Origin: Omphiscola glabra
Taxonomy: Eukaryota > Mollusca > Gastropoda > Lymnaeidae
Direction: 5' to 3'
NCBI GenBank assembly: GCA_964017045.1
Contig: OZ024807.1
Location: forward strand, 13,091,241-13,155,240
DNA length: 64,000 bases
Position 1 is the first letter of the stretch. Each line of letters starts with the position of its first letter. Both the position numbers and the translations under genes were made by a program. A model generated the notes under the pieces. It was not told where the DNA came from. It worked only from the letters and a program-made list of their open reading frames with translations, and made no database searches. Below, piece by piece: positions 10,026-22,888 of this stretch.

Positions 10026-11176
10026 TTTTTGCTGCTCCATATTTTGTATAGTGCGTTCAAAAATAAATTTGACAAAAATTTGATCGTGTGAACTAAGCAT
10101 TAGACCTAGGGCGCCAACCCACATTTCCTTTTAAAATTAAAATAAACCACTCACATTTAATCTTTCCAATTCAACGTCCAAATATTCTCACAGTCACAGT
10201 TCACAGGGACATTTTCAATGTTTCACATATGTTTTGTCTCTTGTATACAACTCCCAGTCTATACAGCAAATTCTCACTTTCAGGAATTAGAAAAACTGAT
10301 ATTGAAAATACCAGTGATTCCTAATTTGAACTTGTTTGACTTAAATGTTGGCCTATCTACATGTCTAAGCTCTTAATATCCATTTGAGATTCCAATATGG
10401 TTTGTGAGTCGAGTTTGTTGCTGACTGCTTGAACGGAAAGAATAAAAAAAATCTCAAAACTTCACTTTGAATTGTAATTGTCATGTGACGTGCAGAGACA
10501 CACTCGTGATAGTCTTGGTGCGAAGTGGTTTGAAATTTCGGATATTTATTTTCATTTTGAGACATTCAAATAGTATATTTGTATGGCATCCTTCCGTCTT
10601 CACGAGACGATGGAGTAGCTATATTGTAGTCCTACACTTCGACGAGTGGCTCACTAGGCCAATCCAAATAGTATAATAATTGTATGAAATAGCAGAACAC
10701 GATACGTGTAATTATCTGAGGAATGAAAGATGCTAGTGGAGTTGTTCAGAAATATGTTCATATCTTTAAACAGCTGCGTCATTATCATCTGTCAATCCAT
10801 CCCCGTGGCGTTACAACAGCCTCACCACCGCCCCCCCCCTTCAGTCCGGGTTTAATTTTGTTGTTCGGCTTTCGTAACATTTAGTTTTGTACATGGCCCT
10901 GTGCACAACTGTCTGGGGGCTGCTCCTTACAGCTCACTAAGCAGCTGCCTTAATTTTCGGACAAGGTTCCCTAGCCTTTGTGGATTTATCCACTTCTTAA
11001 AAGGCAATAGTTTCAGATTTTTGTCCGTCCGGGGTATTTTATTTCCACGGTGCCCATCATATCTGGGCCTCCTGGGGAGGCGCTGGATGGAAGATGAGTA
11101 TCTCCGCACGAATATTATCTACCAAGCTGCATTTTAAGAGGATCGTCGAATCATCATAATGTGATTTCAATATAAA
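10026..11176. other. Intergenic sequence, no gene seen
   Basis: AT-rich with no ORF of coding character, no RNA gene and no clear repeat. Confidence 0.5.
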
Positions 11177-11214
11177 GTGATAATTACATTACAAAATAAA
11201 TATACATTCACTAT

Positions 11215-11485
11215 GGTAACCTTTCTTATTAAGATTGGGCATACTCTGAGAAAACCCCCAGATAGCACCACCAGACAATGTCTAACATGGAATCCACAGG
11301 GAAAAAGAAAGAGAGGAAGACCTAAGAATACATGGAGACGCGAGCTAGAGACAGACACGCAAAATATGGGATACACCTGGAAGCAATTGGAAAGGAAAGC
11401 ACAGGACCGGGATGAGTGGAAAATTCTTGTGGACGGCCTATGCCCCAGACGGGGTAAAAAAGGCATAAGAAGAAGAAGAATGGTA
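11215..11485 (+). pseudogene. 3' end of a second non-LTR retrotransposon pol
   Basis: The plus strand encodes [20 protein letters not shown], then [18 protein letters not shown] and [20 protein letters not shown], a layout characteristic of the C-terminus of LINE polymerases. It ends in an AGAAGAAGAAG tail and is flanked by a short repeated TGGTAACCTTTCTTATTAAG (11213-11232 and 11480-11499), which is probably the target-site duplication. No 5' part is present. Confidence 0.9.
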
Positions 11486-11533
11486 ACCTTTCTTATTAAG
11501 ATTTTAGAAAGATTTATGGTTATGACACGTTAG

Positions 11534-12590
11534 CGCGATGGTCAGCAAATCTAATTGATGAATGTATTATTGTTCAGTTCTTTTCGTTTATAATTTTAAA
11601 CCCCACTACCGTAGCACACATTAGTAATAACTTACTAAGACATATTTATTTGCTGCCGAAGTCTTTTTTGATCGAAACGTTCACTCTGCCCTTTAATGCC
11701 CTTTATACTTTATACATTTCTAAGTCTTATTTAAAACCACGCATATTTAATATTCAGAGTTTGTGGGCCTATCGTATTTTTATTTTTGTTATCGATCATA
11801 ATTAGTTTGTTCTGCGGACATCTGAGAATTAATCAAAATTCATTAAAATATAATGATCATATCACAATAGGCCTAGAGCCTAGGCCTGGAATAAGGCAAA
11901 TGGTATAATATAGTGAAAGAGTTTCGTCTTTGTCATTATTATCATTATTTTACTATTTTAGCTGCAAGAAACGTAAATATTAATTCTGCGATGCATATTT
12001 GATCCGTTGCTGTAATTACTCGAATCTGTACTTCCGGGTTGCTTGCATTGATTTCCCACCCGCTGGGGGGAAAATAGCTATCTTTTGTTCATTTAAACCC
12101 ATATTTTCACAATTTTTTGGAAAAAGTTTAGGTAAATGATAAGTAAAAGCTCTCAGTTTTTTATTAATCCTTACAGACGAGCACTATACAAACTCGATTT
12201 TAAAGCAACTTAAATGTCATGGTGGCGTATATCTTCCTTATATAAATAACCTGTTATCGATAATCTCTTTTTGTTATATGTGGCCGGGGCTGTTGTTTAT
12301 TTAACAAAATTGCCTTCTTTGCTTAACATATTTTAGGTAATCACGAATTCTTTTCAGAATTTAATTCATATATTAAAAGAGCAAGTAAAAGTTACAATCC
12401 ACTGATCAATTTTAGATTTGTGGCTTCCATTTTTCTCCTTCCAATTTTATAATTTAGTTCACTCTCAATTTTTGTGTGTTTTACTTTTAGTTAGACTAAC
12501 ACTCACATTGTTACAATGACATAACTTTACTTATGCCTCAGGCTTACTGAATGACTAAAAGAGTTGGCCAATAAATTGTATGGTAAATGC
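11534..12590. other. AT-rich intergenic sequence
   Basis: No gene, RNA or repeat array recognised between the LINE fragment and the inverted repeat at 12.6 kb. Confidence 0.5.
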
Positions 12591-12607
12591 TGAGAGATAT
12601 CACCGCG

Positions 12608-12700
12608 ATTTTTACCATGGCCGCCATCTTGGTTGCCCCGACCTGCGAACTTTAACGTGTTCACGAGTCGGGACAACCAAGATGGCGGCCGTGGAAAATT
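12608..12700. promoter_or_regulatory. Inverted repeat carrying two opposed YY1-type motifs
   Basis: Arms at 12608-12642 and 12667-12700 pair over about 34 bp with few mismatches around a 24-nt loop. Each arm contains AAGATGGCGGC (minus strand 12620-12630, plus strand 12679-12689), the classic YY1 site found near many animal promoters. It is GC-rich within AT-rich DNA. It lies between the divergent tetraspanin (minus) and zinc-finger (plus) genes, about 1.9 kb upstream of the zinc-finger coding exon, which has a splice acceptor and so needs an upstream 5' UTR exon. Promoter function is inferred; a MITE with these ends is an alternative. Confidence 0.6.
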
Positions 12701-12754
12701 AAAATAACTCATGTTTTTGCTAAAATTACGAATAAAAAGTTTTTAAAAATGATC

Positions 12755-12905
12755 TAAATCTATCCCTAACCTGAACCCTAAATCTATCCCTCACCCTAAC
12801 CTGAACACTAAATCTATCCCTAACCTGAACCCTAAATCTATCCCTTACCCTAACCTGAACCCTAAATCTATCCCCAACCTGAACCCTAAATTCATCCCTA
12901 AAGAG
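12755..12905. repeat. Short array of CTAAATCTATCCC / CCTAACCTGAAC units
   Basis: About six units of 24-36 bp containing CCTAAATCTATCCC and CCTAACCTGAAC. The CCCTAA-like core recalls telomere-type repeats but is diverged. Confidence 0.85.
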
Positions 12906-14619
12906 GGTTTTGACCCAATCGGAACCAGCGTTTAGACTCTCTCCCTAGGAAAATGAAAAAAAACCCAAGAAAAATGGCCAAAATTAATTATGAAAAAAAG
13001 AAATAATGAAAACCCAACTTACAGTTTCATGGAATACACTTTTACACACTTTATTTCAGATTCCACCGAAAATAATATAAAAAAATTAATGAAACACAGT
13101 GTGGCAAACCTCCACAATAATCTTCTAAAATGGTGGACTGGAGAACATTAAGATATTTAATAGGTCAACCAATGAAATTTTAAAAATTATAATTAATCAA
13201 CCAATAAAAATTTGCCACCGTCATATTTATGAAAAAGTAACTCTATTAAAAACAATTATGGGGAGTGAATCCAAAACAGCAACTTAACAAAACACGCAAA
13301 TGACGTCAACATTAGCCAATTGTATTATAAATTATGTAGGTCTTATTTATTACCTATATATACAATATAAGAATCATATTTTTTTATTGTTGCCAATAAA
13401 TTTTAAAAATGAATCAAAGATCAAAATGGAAATTTGTTTTTAATATCAAGCCCAGCCTATGGCTGCATTGTTAATATTCATTTTCATCACATGGATAGGC
13501 TTTTAAATGTTATCTCCAAGATTCCAATTTTAAAATAGAACAATTTAATCACAAGAGTAACATAAACAAGACCAGACATCTGTCATCCAATGTTTTTATC
13601 AAGAGCAAAAAATTAGCTATCATTTAGGCCTTGAAAAAAACTCGCTCTCTTAATGACAATAATGACAAGAGTCAATTCTAACAGATTGGGGAATGAAAGT
13701 ATATTCATATATATTTCGATCCTATTTTTGTGGGAAAGAAATCACCAGATTTTATGTTATGTATCTGTGATATGTTATCCAAGATTTTTTAATTTTATAA
13801 GTAGTAAATAGCCTGTTTAATAACTAATACCTAGGCCTAATTACCATAATTTGACTTTTTAGTAAATTGGTGTTTTGACCAATTTTTTGTACCCCCACCC
13901 CTATTGCCACAAAATTTGTATCACAATTTAAACACTTTCATAAAAATTATATACTATCACAATTTCCCCCCCCCCCCCTTATTATTTTTTTTTCCCCAAG
14001 ACACATGACATCAATAATGGATTTCCCTTTAAGGTTAATTCAATTTGAATAGTATCAAATGAATAGCTTTGGTCGTTAGTATTTAGGCCTAATACTAATA
14101 GCCTATTGATTTTGTGATAGTGGAACTGTTAACATTAATTAGGCCCTAATCATTTAGACCTATTCTAGTGGTTCACGAAGTCGGCGCCACAAAACGCTAC
14201 AAAATTTTCATAATTTTTTTTTCCATTTTCAATTTATTGTGATTAGAAAGCTGCATTTAGCAGACCAGTTTCATGTGAAATTCAATGTAGAGAAAGATAT
14301 GAGTGTCTGTCCAGTTTGTTTCTAGAATTTGAGAATATGCACAATATCCATACCACTAAATCCAAGTAATTCAAATTTTTTCAGTTACATTTTTTGTGAT
14401 ATTAAGTATGTTTTCTTTATTTAAACCTAGCAAGGCCTAACCCTTAAAATGAAAAACTAATTGTAGAATATAGTACTAATGGTAAGAAGTTATGTGTTAA
14501 TTTTTAAAATAAACTGATTAGATTTATTTTACAGCAATATTATTTAATAGTGATGATACATATTTATGAATTAATATAATAAAGAGATGAAGAAATTTCT
14601 ACCTTTTATTCTCTTGCAG
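12906..14619. other. AT-rich region, probably 5' intron of the zinc-finger gene
   Basis: No coding sequence. It ends in a good acceptor (ATTCTCTTGCAG at 14608-14619), so at least part is likely an intron between a 5' UTR exon and the coding exon. Confidence 0.5.
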
Positions 14620-14696
14620 ACATTCTCTGGAGCTGATTTTATATAACCCATCAAGGGTTATGTTACATTTGCTTTTTGAGAGCAATAATAATTATA

Positions 14697-17534
14697 ATGG
14701 CAGCCAATCTTGGGCAAGCCTTTCTGGGAGGAGGAATCAATCCAACACTGGCCCAGGAGCTTGCAGCTGGCAATTTTCATGAGACCAGGGAATCTTTCCA
14801 TGATTACATCTACTCTAAGCTGATTCTAGGTGATGACAAAGGAGGCAGTATCAGCAATGCCAGCCCATCTGTATTTCCAAACACTAATCTTGCCAACAGC
14901 TACCCATCATCCCTTCCCCCACCTGGCAATTTATACAACCATGCCATGAATAACAGTAATGTTGTTGGCAACCTGGGAGGACCAGGAAGTACGAGCAATA
15001 AAGCATTTGTTAACCCGCCCCAGGGTGGGTCCCCTGTGAATAGCCAAAAGCCTGCAAGCTCCAAGAAAAAGTCATCCCTGGCCCAGCCCAGCACACCAAC
15101 ACAAATGGGTCTGGGGAGTTTGGATAGCCCCACAAAGGTCAAGAAAAAGAGTCACCACAAGAAAAAGGAGAAGACAAATGTCTGTGACGTGTGTGGCAGG
15201 GGCTTTGCAGAAAAATACACCCTTAACAGACATATGCTTACTCATACCCATGTCAAGCCGTTCTCATGTTCAAAGTGCAACATGTCTTTTTCACGTTCAG
15301 ACGGACTAGCCAAGCACATGGCTGCTGGCCATCGGCGCATTGATGCTCACCACTGTGATGTTTGTGGTGGAACGTTCAACAGTGAAGTTTCCTTTGAGCA
15401 GCACAGGAGAGAATACGGCAACACACTGCCATTTGTCTGTAACTTGTGCATGCTGGCATTCTCTCAATGCTGTCATCTCAACTACCACATGAAATCTCAC
15501 TCATTGTCCAAGATGAATGATAGTTTTATAGCCAGTGTTCAAGAAGACAAAAATAATGCTATAGATGTGTCTGAGCTTATTCCAGAGGACTTCACACCTC
15601 CAAAGAAAGTGGCACAGAAAGACAATTACAGTGGATTCCTCTACAAAGCTGGTGGGCTTAAAAGAAATGGCAATTCTTTAGACCTCATGGATCCCAATAT
15701 CGTTATCAAGCCAGAAATTGAAGACATGCCGACGTGTAGTGCTCTTGTAAATCAAATAACAGGGGCCAGCAATGCTAACCTTACAAGTTCATTAACATTT
15801 GAAGCCCTGAATAGTCATCAAGCAAGCCAATTAAACTTGACTAATTCGCAGGGTAATTCTGCATCCACACCTTCCTATCTGCCTGAAACCTCCGCTGGAA
15901 CAAGTGGTGTCAATGCCATATCAGACATGGACATGAAGAAGTATTTTGACATCAAAATTCCCAATCCAAAATTTATGGAAGGCTCAGACGGGCACCATAC
16001 CGGGGTGGGTGAGGATGGATTGTTTCGTTGTGAGATATGTGGGAAAGGTTTTACCCGTAAGTATCATATGCAGCGTCATGTTAAACTACACACCCGCGGA
16101 CCAATACCAAAAGCTCACCTCCTTGACTGGACTCGTAGACCATATGCGTGTGGTGTGTGCAAAATGGGCTTCACACGCCAGCACCATCTGACCCGACACA
16201 TGTTAATACACACCGGTGAAAGGCCTCACTCGTGTCATGTTTGCGGCAAGGCTTTTCGTCGCTACACCAATCTCTCCCTTCATGTTCGCACAGTGCATGG
16301 TGCAGAACGGCCCTTCAAGTGCCACATATGTGGCAGGGGTTTCCCTAGGCTCTACAGCTTACAACGTCACCTTAAGCTACATGCCAAGAATGCTGCTAGT
16401 ATAGCACAGGCAGCAGATGAGCAAATGTACAAAGACTTTAAGCCAGTTGGTACTGTCAATTTAGAAAACTTAAACACTCTCAAGTCTCCAGCTTATGGTG
16501 CCGGTAATGCTGAAGCTACAAGACCATCACCTGGTCACAGTCGTGAATCATCTTCAGACCACTCTGACGACAGTGAAAGGTACGACCATGAGTCTGATCA
16601 CCATGAGGACAACATGGGGAACATTGATCCAGATGGTCACAGTGGCAGCCCCCTTCAGGAACACAGAGTCTATAACCAAACTCAAGGAGACAGCTTCAAC
16701 CCACAGCAGTCTTCTCAACCAGTAAATCAGTCTGCCATTAACAGCCAAAACAGCAGCTCATCGCAGCACAGCCAAGTCACAGCTCGGATAAACCAACAAA
16801 ACTCCAGGCCTGGCTCCCATGAGCAGGAAATAATGAATCAAGCCAGCAGGATTTCAAGACATGAGGTGGAAGGGATGCGGCGACCAACCCCCATTCACAA
16901 CCAAGGAGGTAGCGACTACAACTCAGCCTCCGTCATGCAGACGGCCAATAATGAAAGGTACAACACCCCGACCTCAATTCCTAATCAAAATATTCGGAAT
17001 ATTGATATGCCTGTAAGTCTGGCCAATTTCAGTGAAATTGACATGCGGAGAGAAGCTAGTGTCTATTCACTGAGTCAGAGGGGAAACGCTGATGGGTTTA
17101 GCTTGCATCAGCAGAGAATTCAGAGCCCGCATCCAATGATGACAAGCTTAGAGCGTCCTGGCAGTCGCAGTATGATGACACAGCAGGGAACCCCAGATGG
17201 TTTCCATCACAATCCATCTGGCTTCACCCAGCAGCAGGTTCCATTGCCAGCTCAACAGCGGGTCAGCATGGATCTCTCAGCCACACGCAATACCATGAGC
17301 CCTGTTGGGATACGTGACGCCAGTGGATACCATCACATAGATATGGGCGGCAGTCGAGGTGGCATGAATGATCCCCCCGCTTATCCCCACCCTCACAGTA
17401 TAGGCAGCTTGCCATTCACCAGCTTGTATCAGCAGCAGCAACTCACAGATAATCTAAACCACATGGAACTTCACCCTAACCCTGCTGCAAGCCCAATGCC
17501 TGTCAATACACACAATACCAACATACAGTATTGA
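14697..17534 (+). CDS. C2H2 zinc-finger protein, eight fingers, single coding exon
   Basis: A 945-aa probable nuclear DNA-binding protein. The exon opens after an acceptor at 14619 and the first in-frame ATG is 14697; upstream in-frame codons are not ATG. Basic region at ~130-160 (KKKSSL, KVKKKSHHKKKEK) could be a nuclear localisation signal. Fingers: C163-H183, C191-H212, C220-?, C248-H268, then C445-H465, C485-H505, C513-H534, C542-H562. Finger 3 reads CDVCGGTF...HRREY and lacks the last His. Linkers TGERP (506-510) and GAERP (535-539) are of the canonical type in the second cluster. The region 575-945 is rich in Gln, Ser, Asn, His and Met and looks disordered, with an acidic/His run (~620-645). 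I do not recognise an orthologue. Short ORFs overlapping it in other frames are shadows. Confidence 0.95.
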   Translation: MAANLGQAFLGGGINPTLAQELAAGNFHETRESFHDYIYSKLILGDDKGGSISNASPSVFPNTNLANSYPSSLPPPGNLYNHAMNNSNVVGNLGGPGSTSNKAFVNPPQGGSPVNSQKPASSKKKSSLAQPSTPTQMGLGSLDSPTKVKKKSHHKKKEKTNVCDVCGRGFAEKYTLNRHMLTHTHVKPFSCSKCNMSFSRSDGLAKHMAAGHRRIDAHHCDVCGGTFNSEVSFEQHRREYGNTLPFVCNLCMLAFSQCCHLNYHMKSHSLSKMNDSFIASVQEDKNNAIDVSELIPEDFTPPKKVAQKDNYSGFLYKAGGLKRNGNSLDLMDPNIVIKPEIEDMPTCSALVNQITGASNANLTSSLTFEALNSHQASQLNLTNSQGNSASTPSYLPETSAGTSGVNAISDMDMKKYFDIKIPNPKFMEGSDGHHTGVGEDGLFRCEICGKGFTRKYHMQRHVKLHTRGPIPKAHLLDWTRRPYACGVCKMGFTRQHHLTRHMLIHTGERPHSCHVCGKAFRRYTNLSLHVRTVHGAERPFKCHICGRGFPRLYSLQRHLKLHAKNAASIAQAADEQMYKDFKPVGTVNLENLNTLKSPAYGAGNAEATRPSPGHSRESSSDHSDDSERYDHESDHHEDNMGNIDPDGHSGSPLQEHRVYNQTQGDSFNPQQSSQPVNQSAINSQNSSSSQHSQVTARINQQNSRPGSHEQEIMNQASRISRHEVEGMRRPTPIHNQGGSDYNSASVMQTANNERYNTPTSIPNQNIRNIDMPVSLANFSEIDMRREASVYSLSQRGNADGFSLHQQRIQSPHPMMTSLERPGSRSMMTQQGTPDGFHHNPSGFTQQQVPLPAQQRVSMDLSATRNTMSPVGIRDASGYHHIDMGGSRGGMNDPPAYPHPHSIGSLPFTSLYQQQQLTDNLNHMELHPNPAASPMPVNTHNTNIQY

Positions 17535-20500
17535 TCATTGGGGTCAGGTACATACAGACAGCCTGTGTCAGGATCTTTAAAAGTATTATTCTAAAAATAG
17601 ACCCATTGTTTCATACGGAATTATTATGTTATTTTTCTAAGTGCGAAGACCTTCATTATACACCTGCAATTCATGTTTACATTACGGGTGTGATGTTGAA
17701 ATTATGATTTTTAAAGATAGCTGCACTTCATTGCTGTCTACTTGTTTACACTAAGGACTTGCTGGAACCACAAGACTCTATCTGTTACTAGCAAAGTTTT
17801 TTTTGTGGTAATTTTTCACACGACTAGCACGTTATATCTGCATATCAAAATATCAAAGTTGAATCAATTTGAGTGTAGTGGTGTTAGTGCTTCTCATTTA
17901 CATTTCTGAGTTAATTTTACATTGGAACAAGGGTCCCCAGCCAATCATGGCATAGCTGACTGAGGCCCCCATTGAATATTTAAGGATGTTACTTTTGTAA
18001 ACATACCTGATTTTAAATTGGCATTTCTCAAAGGAATTATAATTGACCAGTTTTCTTCTTAAATTAATTGGATCCACAGCATTAGTTTCGCATGGCACAT
18101 TTGGTTTCTTTGGTAGCTTCTACTAATTTTTTTTCCTTGTACTGATGTGCAGTGTAAAGTAAGATTAGCATTGGGCAAGTCTATAAGTTAAAGATATTAA
18201 TACCCTACAACTGTTTGATACCAGGTAGTTAGATACAGCCCATAAGGTCATTGTGGATTTTATATAAACTAAGCCAATTGTTTGTTGGTTATGTGTAATA
18301 AGTGTCTTTGTAATAAGGCCAGTATAAATGTCCACATTTAAGCATTGAAATATTTTGGTCTGGAAATAAAACACTTTATGTTGTCTAAATGAAAAGCCTG
18401 TGTTAATGTGGTAACTAGGGTTGTTGTAGCCATTAGTTATATTTGGGTCCATATGGTAATAGATTCAAGCTCTTCAAAAATAATACATACAATTTGTGTG
18501 GGTGTTGATCCATATATTTTTTAAATTTAGAACCTGTAAATGAATGGTAAGGTTTTTCAAAGCAAAGCTTGCTTTTGTTCTTATTTTTTTCTTACCATTA
18601 TCTAGTGAAAGGGTAAGCTATTACTTTGATCACACTTAGAAATTACGATGTTAACTGGTATTAACATTTGTAAAAAAAATTCATGGATTATATGAATTAA
18701 TTATGTTTATTAAAATGGGCAGATCAGGTGTTGCAGATTACATGAATATACCTTAGCTATTTGTATGAACTGTTCATCTGAATTGTTTTTTGTTTTTTTA
18801 AATACAGATTGGTTTAACTAATCCAAGTTTTAAGGTTCTGTCTGACACTGATAGTATCAGTGGTGTACAACTTATATGGCATGGACATTTTATAGTTGCA
18901 TTAAATGTGCCCAGGATAAAATGAGTCTGAGCTGTCAGAGGTGCTGATAAAATTAATGCCAAAAAAAATTATACCAGTTGTTTTGTATAACATGAAGCAC
19001 TGAAAAATCTCTTGTTTGTCACTGCTCTAGGTGGTTGATGTAGATAAAAAAAATATTTTTTTTAGAGCTTGTACTGAATGTATATATTAACAATTATTAC
19101 TGTAAATATTTCATTGTGACATTTCATTATAAAATAGTTGTGAAGTTTTTCCATTAAAAAAAAAAGTAGTTCAACAAAGCTTTTCATATTTTCTTCATTA
19201 ATTTTTAAACCATCATTTCCAGAGAATTTTTTAATTGTACAGTGTATATGCAATTTATGATTTTGTGTATTATGAATATGAACCCTCAAAGATGAGCTAA
19301 AATTAAGTTGTATTTGCATTAGGGTACAAATGATGAATTAGTGTATTAGGAAAGGACATTTTTTTGCATCTGTTTCAAAACTACACAACGGATAGTCTTA
19401 ACAAAGATCAGTGCTTAATATTCACTTAAGCCTTCATATTTCTTTAGTACTGTAAAATAGAATACTAAGGAGTAAAGAGAAAAAAATATCAGTTCTGTAT
19501 GCATTGTCCATAAAAGGTGAGAAGTGCTCTTCTATCCTGCCTGCAAGCTTCCAAGTGGATTCCTATTTCAACATAAAGATAAAAAATATGCCGTGCATAT
19601 CCATGTGTTACTCTTTGAAACAGTTTAGTAGGTTTTTTAATTGCACAATTTTTTGTATTTTTTTTTTTTTTTGTGGTCGCATGTTGCTAGGAGCAGGCAA
19701 GATAAAAAAAAATTATTAATTTTAATTTTTTTATATTAAAATTTAGTAATGATCGGGGTCATTAGAGCTATGTTGAATGGTTATCAAACAAAAATTAAGT
19801 AATTACACTACTCTATGTTTTAGCGATCCATTAGAGAATTTAAATGTCAATTGTTTCCTTTCTTTGAGAAGTAAGTTTGGTTTTACATCGTGTGTGCACA
19901 CTTTAAAATAATTAACCTTCCAGGCTTTAAAACCTTGTCTGTACAAGTATTTTATGGATTAGTTAATTAATCCAACCACAAAAATGAGTTATACCAGTTT
20001 AGCTTGGTTATTTTTCGTATGCGGTATAGTATTTCAAGTGTGAAAGTGTAAAGCTCAATAGTCGGCCATAAAATTGCTATTTATGCTTTTAATTTTAATG
20101 CTTATGGGTTTGTTTGTTTTTTTTAATCCAGTTATTCTTGTAGAATGTTAATGTTGGTTCCTTAAGTTAAAAATTAAGTTTTTTACTTGCTTGCAGTGTC
20201 CACAATGTTACAAAAAATATTAAATCTTTACCTGTTTCCAGAATTCCAAATGATTAAACTGCAGATAAGTTTGAACCCATAAAACAAGTGTCAGTATCAA
20301 ATATTTTCAAAAAGCTTACATTGATTATGCAAGGATGTTTGGTGTTGGCAATCATTTCCAGAACTCCAAATGATTAAATTGCAGATACGTTTGAACCCAT
20401 TAAAAACAAGTTTCAGTATCAAATATTTTCAAAAAGCTTACATTGATTATGCAAGGATGTTTGGTGTTGGCAGTCAGTCTCTGTGTTTAAGTCTTGGTAA

Positions 20501-22416
20501 AGCCAACTTACCTTGACCCCCTTTCCCCACACACACACAACTTAAAAGATGTTTTATTGATTAAAGGAATGAAACAGCAGTTTTCAACTTGTGTAGCAGA
20601 AAGATTATATATAAGTCACAAGATGTAAAGGAAACAAATTAATATAATGAAGAGTTTTGGGAAGTGGGTGGGGAGCATTTTGCATTACAAACCTTGAGTG
20701 TTCCAGTTGAGATGGCATCTGAAATAAAATGGAATAAACTTTCCCTGATACTCCGCATCACAGAAAGGACATATTTTTCTTAACAATGATTGGTGTGTTG
20801 AAGTTAAAGAATTTTAGTAAATAGTTATTTTTGTGTATCGCTGGGTGAAGAAGGTTGAAAACTGCTGCAATGAAGTGGATTTAGTGCTTCTCAAGTTTTT
20901 TTGTGTGAAAAACAAGTATTCATTATTGTTATTTTGGCTTTAACATTTAACTTTCTGCAAACTTACGGCTAATGTTAATAATTTTGAGAAGCTCCGTCAT
21001 ACAAGACTTCCAGATGGTGTAAATGGATTTCATCCAAATAAAATGAAGATTATTCAAGTACCGAGTAAATGTTTTAAAAATAATAAGAAGAAGATGATCT
21101 CTTGTTGAAATTCGACTTGAAAATCATTCATAAATGATGTGAAAGTGACCTGATTAATTTTTTATGTGGTAGATATTGCCCAATCCTTATCATTTTTGTA
21201 TAACAAACAATTACTGAAAACTGCAATGCGACCATTCAAATGTGACAAACCTATGACATATGTTTTGCAATTTAAAAGATCACATCAGTTAATTTATTTC
21301 CTAAAGATTTCAGGTTACCAAGACATAACATTTGTCTTCATTACAATTAGCTCTTTGATTTCAAGAGTCCTGTGGACCAGATAATTAATATAATTTTGTT
21401 TCCTTGTTTTTGTTTCTAGTGCACTCTTTATTTTATAAATTGTTTGTGATATTTTATTCTTTGTTTTTTTTTACAAGCAGTTTTGCATAAAACCACTTTA
21501 ACTTTAGGGTTGGGATGGGCTGGAAACAATTTTTATGAACCTACTGTATGTAAGTATATGAACCTACTGTGTGTAAATAAACCTTTTTTTTTAAACATTT
21601 ATTTTGTAAATAGTTGCAATGTACATTTTTCATGCCATCTCATTCAGCTCTTCCCACTTGAGTGTTTCTGTAGAAGCCTAACCTGTTAATATGAGATGCA
21701 AAAAAAAAATGTTTTGTGAATTTTCATCAATGGATAGATTTTTAATTATGCATCAGGTATCAGTATCATATGTTCAATTAAATTTTGCTAAAATTGCCCA
21801 ATTTTATTATTATAAAAAGTGCAATGTATTCTTATGGAAAAAAGTACTTTGACAATGCTAATTTTAAAAAGTGTTTAGATGCATAATTCTTAAAGACTTG
21901 ATAGTGCTCATAATGCAGTCAGAAATAATTTAGTTTTTTTTAATTATTAAGTAATGTACCATTCAACCAGCCTATGTTAAAAAAACTTCTGTTCAATCCC
22001 AATATTGGCACTAAGAATAGGGTTGTCTTGAGAATGATATTCATGTTATTTTATGCCATATCCTCACAGAGAGCAATTTTCAACTTTCACTGGAAAATTT
22101 GGATCACAGGAACTGAGGAAGATGGAAGTAGAAATTAATGTTCAGATCTCCATTTATCTTTTGTTAACTCCTTAATCTATTGGAAATGTTTATGGTTACC
22201 TTGAGGAAGATCTGCCTTTACACTAGCAGCTTTTCATTTTCACTAAAAGAGGATGGAGACAAAAAGAGTTGTTGATTTGACAGTTTGAATGAATCTCTGA
22301 AGAATCTCAAGAACGGTTTAAATTAATTTGATGTCATGTATTATTCAAAACTAAAATAAAATTAATATTCTGTACTAGTTCTAGAGAATTAATTATAAGG
22401 TATTAATTATTAGGTA
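17535..22416. other. Probable long 3' UTR and downstream sequence of the zinc-finger gene
   Basis: AT-rich, no coding ORFs. Candidate plus-strand poly(A) signals AATAAA occur at 18365 and 21576, but the transcript end cannot be fixed from sequence. Confidence 0.45.
20233..20480. repeat. Two tandem copies of a ~118-bp segment
   Basis: TTTCCAGAATTCCAAATGAT...GGTGTTGGCA at 20236-20352 is repeated at 20355-20472 with about 5% divergence. A recent local duplication in non-coding sequence. Confidence 0.93.
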
Positions 22417-22424
22417 ATTATAAG

Positions 22425-22880
22425 TAGTGATGGGACGATTAATCGGAATCGTATCGGAATATCGGGATTTTTCCAAAGCATCGGGAATCGGTATCGGAGC
22501 TGAATAATTCAGACCTGATTCCGATACCAAAACGATTCTTAACTGAATGAAGTTTTTCTCATTAAAATGGAATTATTTATATTATTTTTAACTCAATACT
22601 ACATCTTTGTATTATTAAAATGGAATTATTGATAGATGTGTTTATATAAAACCTTTCCAATACATTGTTATCTAGCATATTGTAAAGCTTCAATAGCAAG
22701 TTAATAAACTTTTCTAATCAATTCTCAACTTTTATATTAATTAAATATGTTAATATCTGGGCACAGTAATACATATATGTAATAATGGCCAGGAATCAGA
22801 ATCGGAATCGTATCGGGATAATTGGGTAGAATCGGAATCATATCGGAATCGTTAAAAATGTTGGTATCGTCCCATCACTA
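22425..22880. mobile_element. hAT-type MITE, 456 bp, perfect 8-bp target duplication
   Basis: Ends TAGTGATGGGACGAT and ATCGTCCCATCACTA are perfect inverted repeats, flanked by ATTATAAG on both sides (22417-22424 and 22881-22888). Subterminal ATCGGAATCGTATCGG repeats occur at both ends. It has no coding capacity. The ends and 8-bp duplication fit hAT. Confidence 0.95.
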
Positions 22881-22888
22881 ATTATAAG

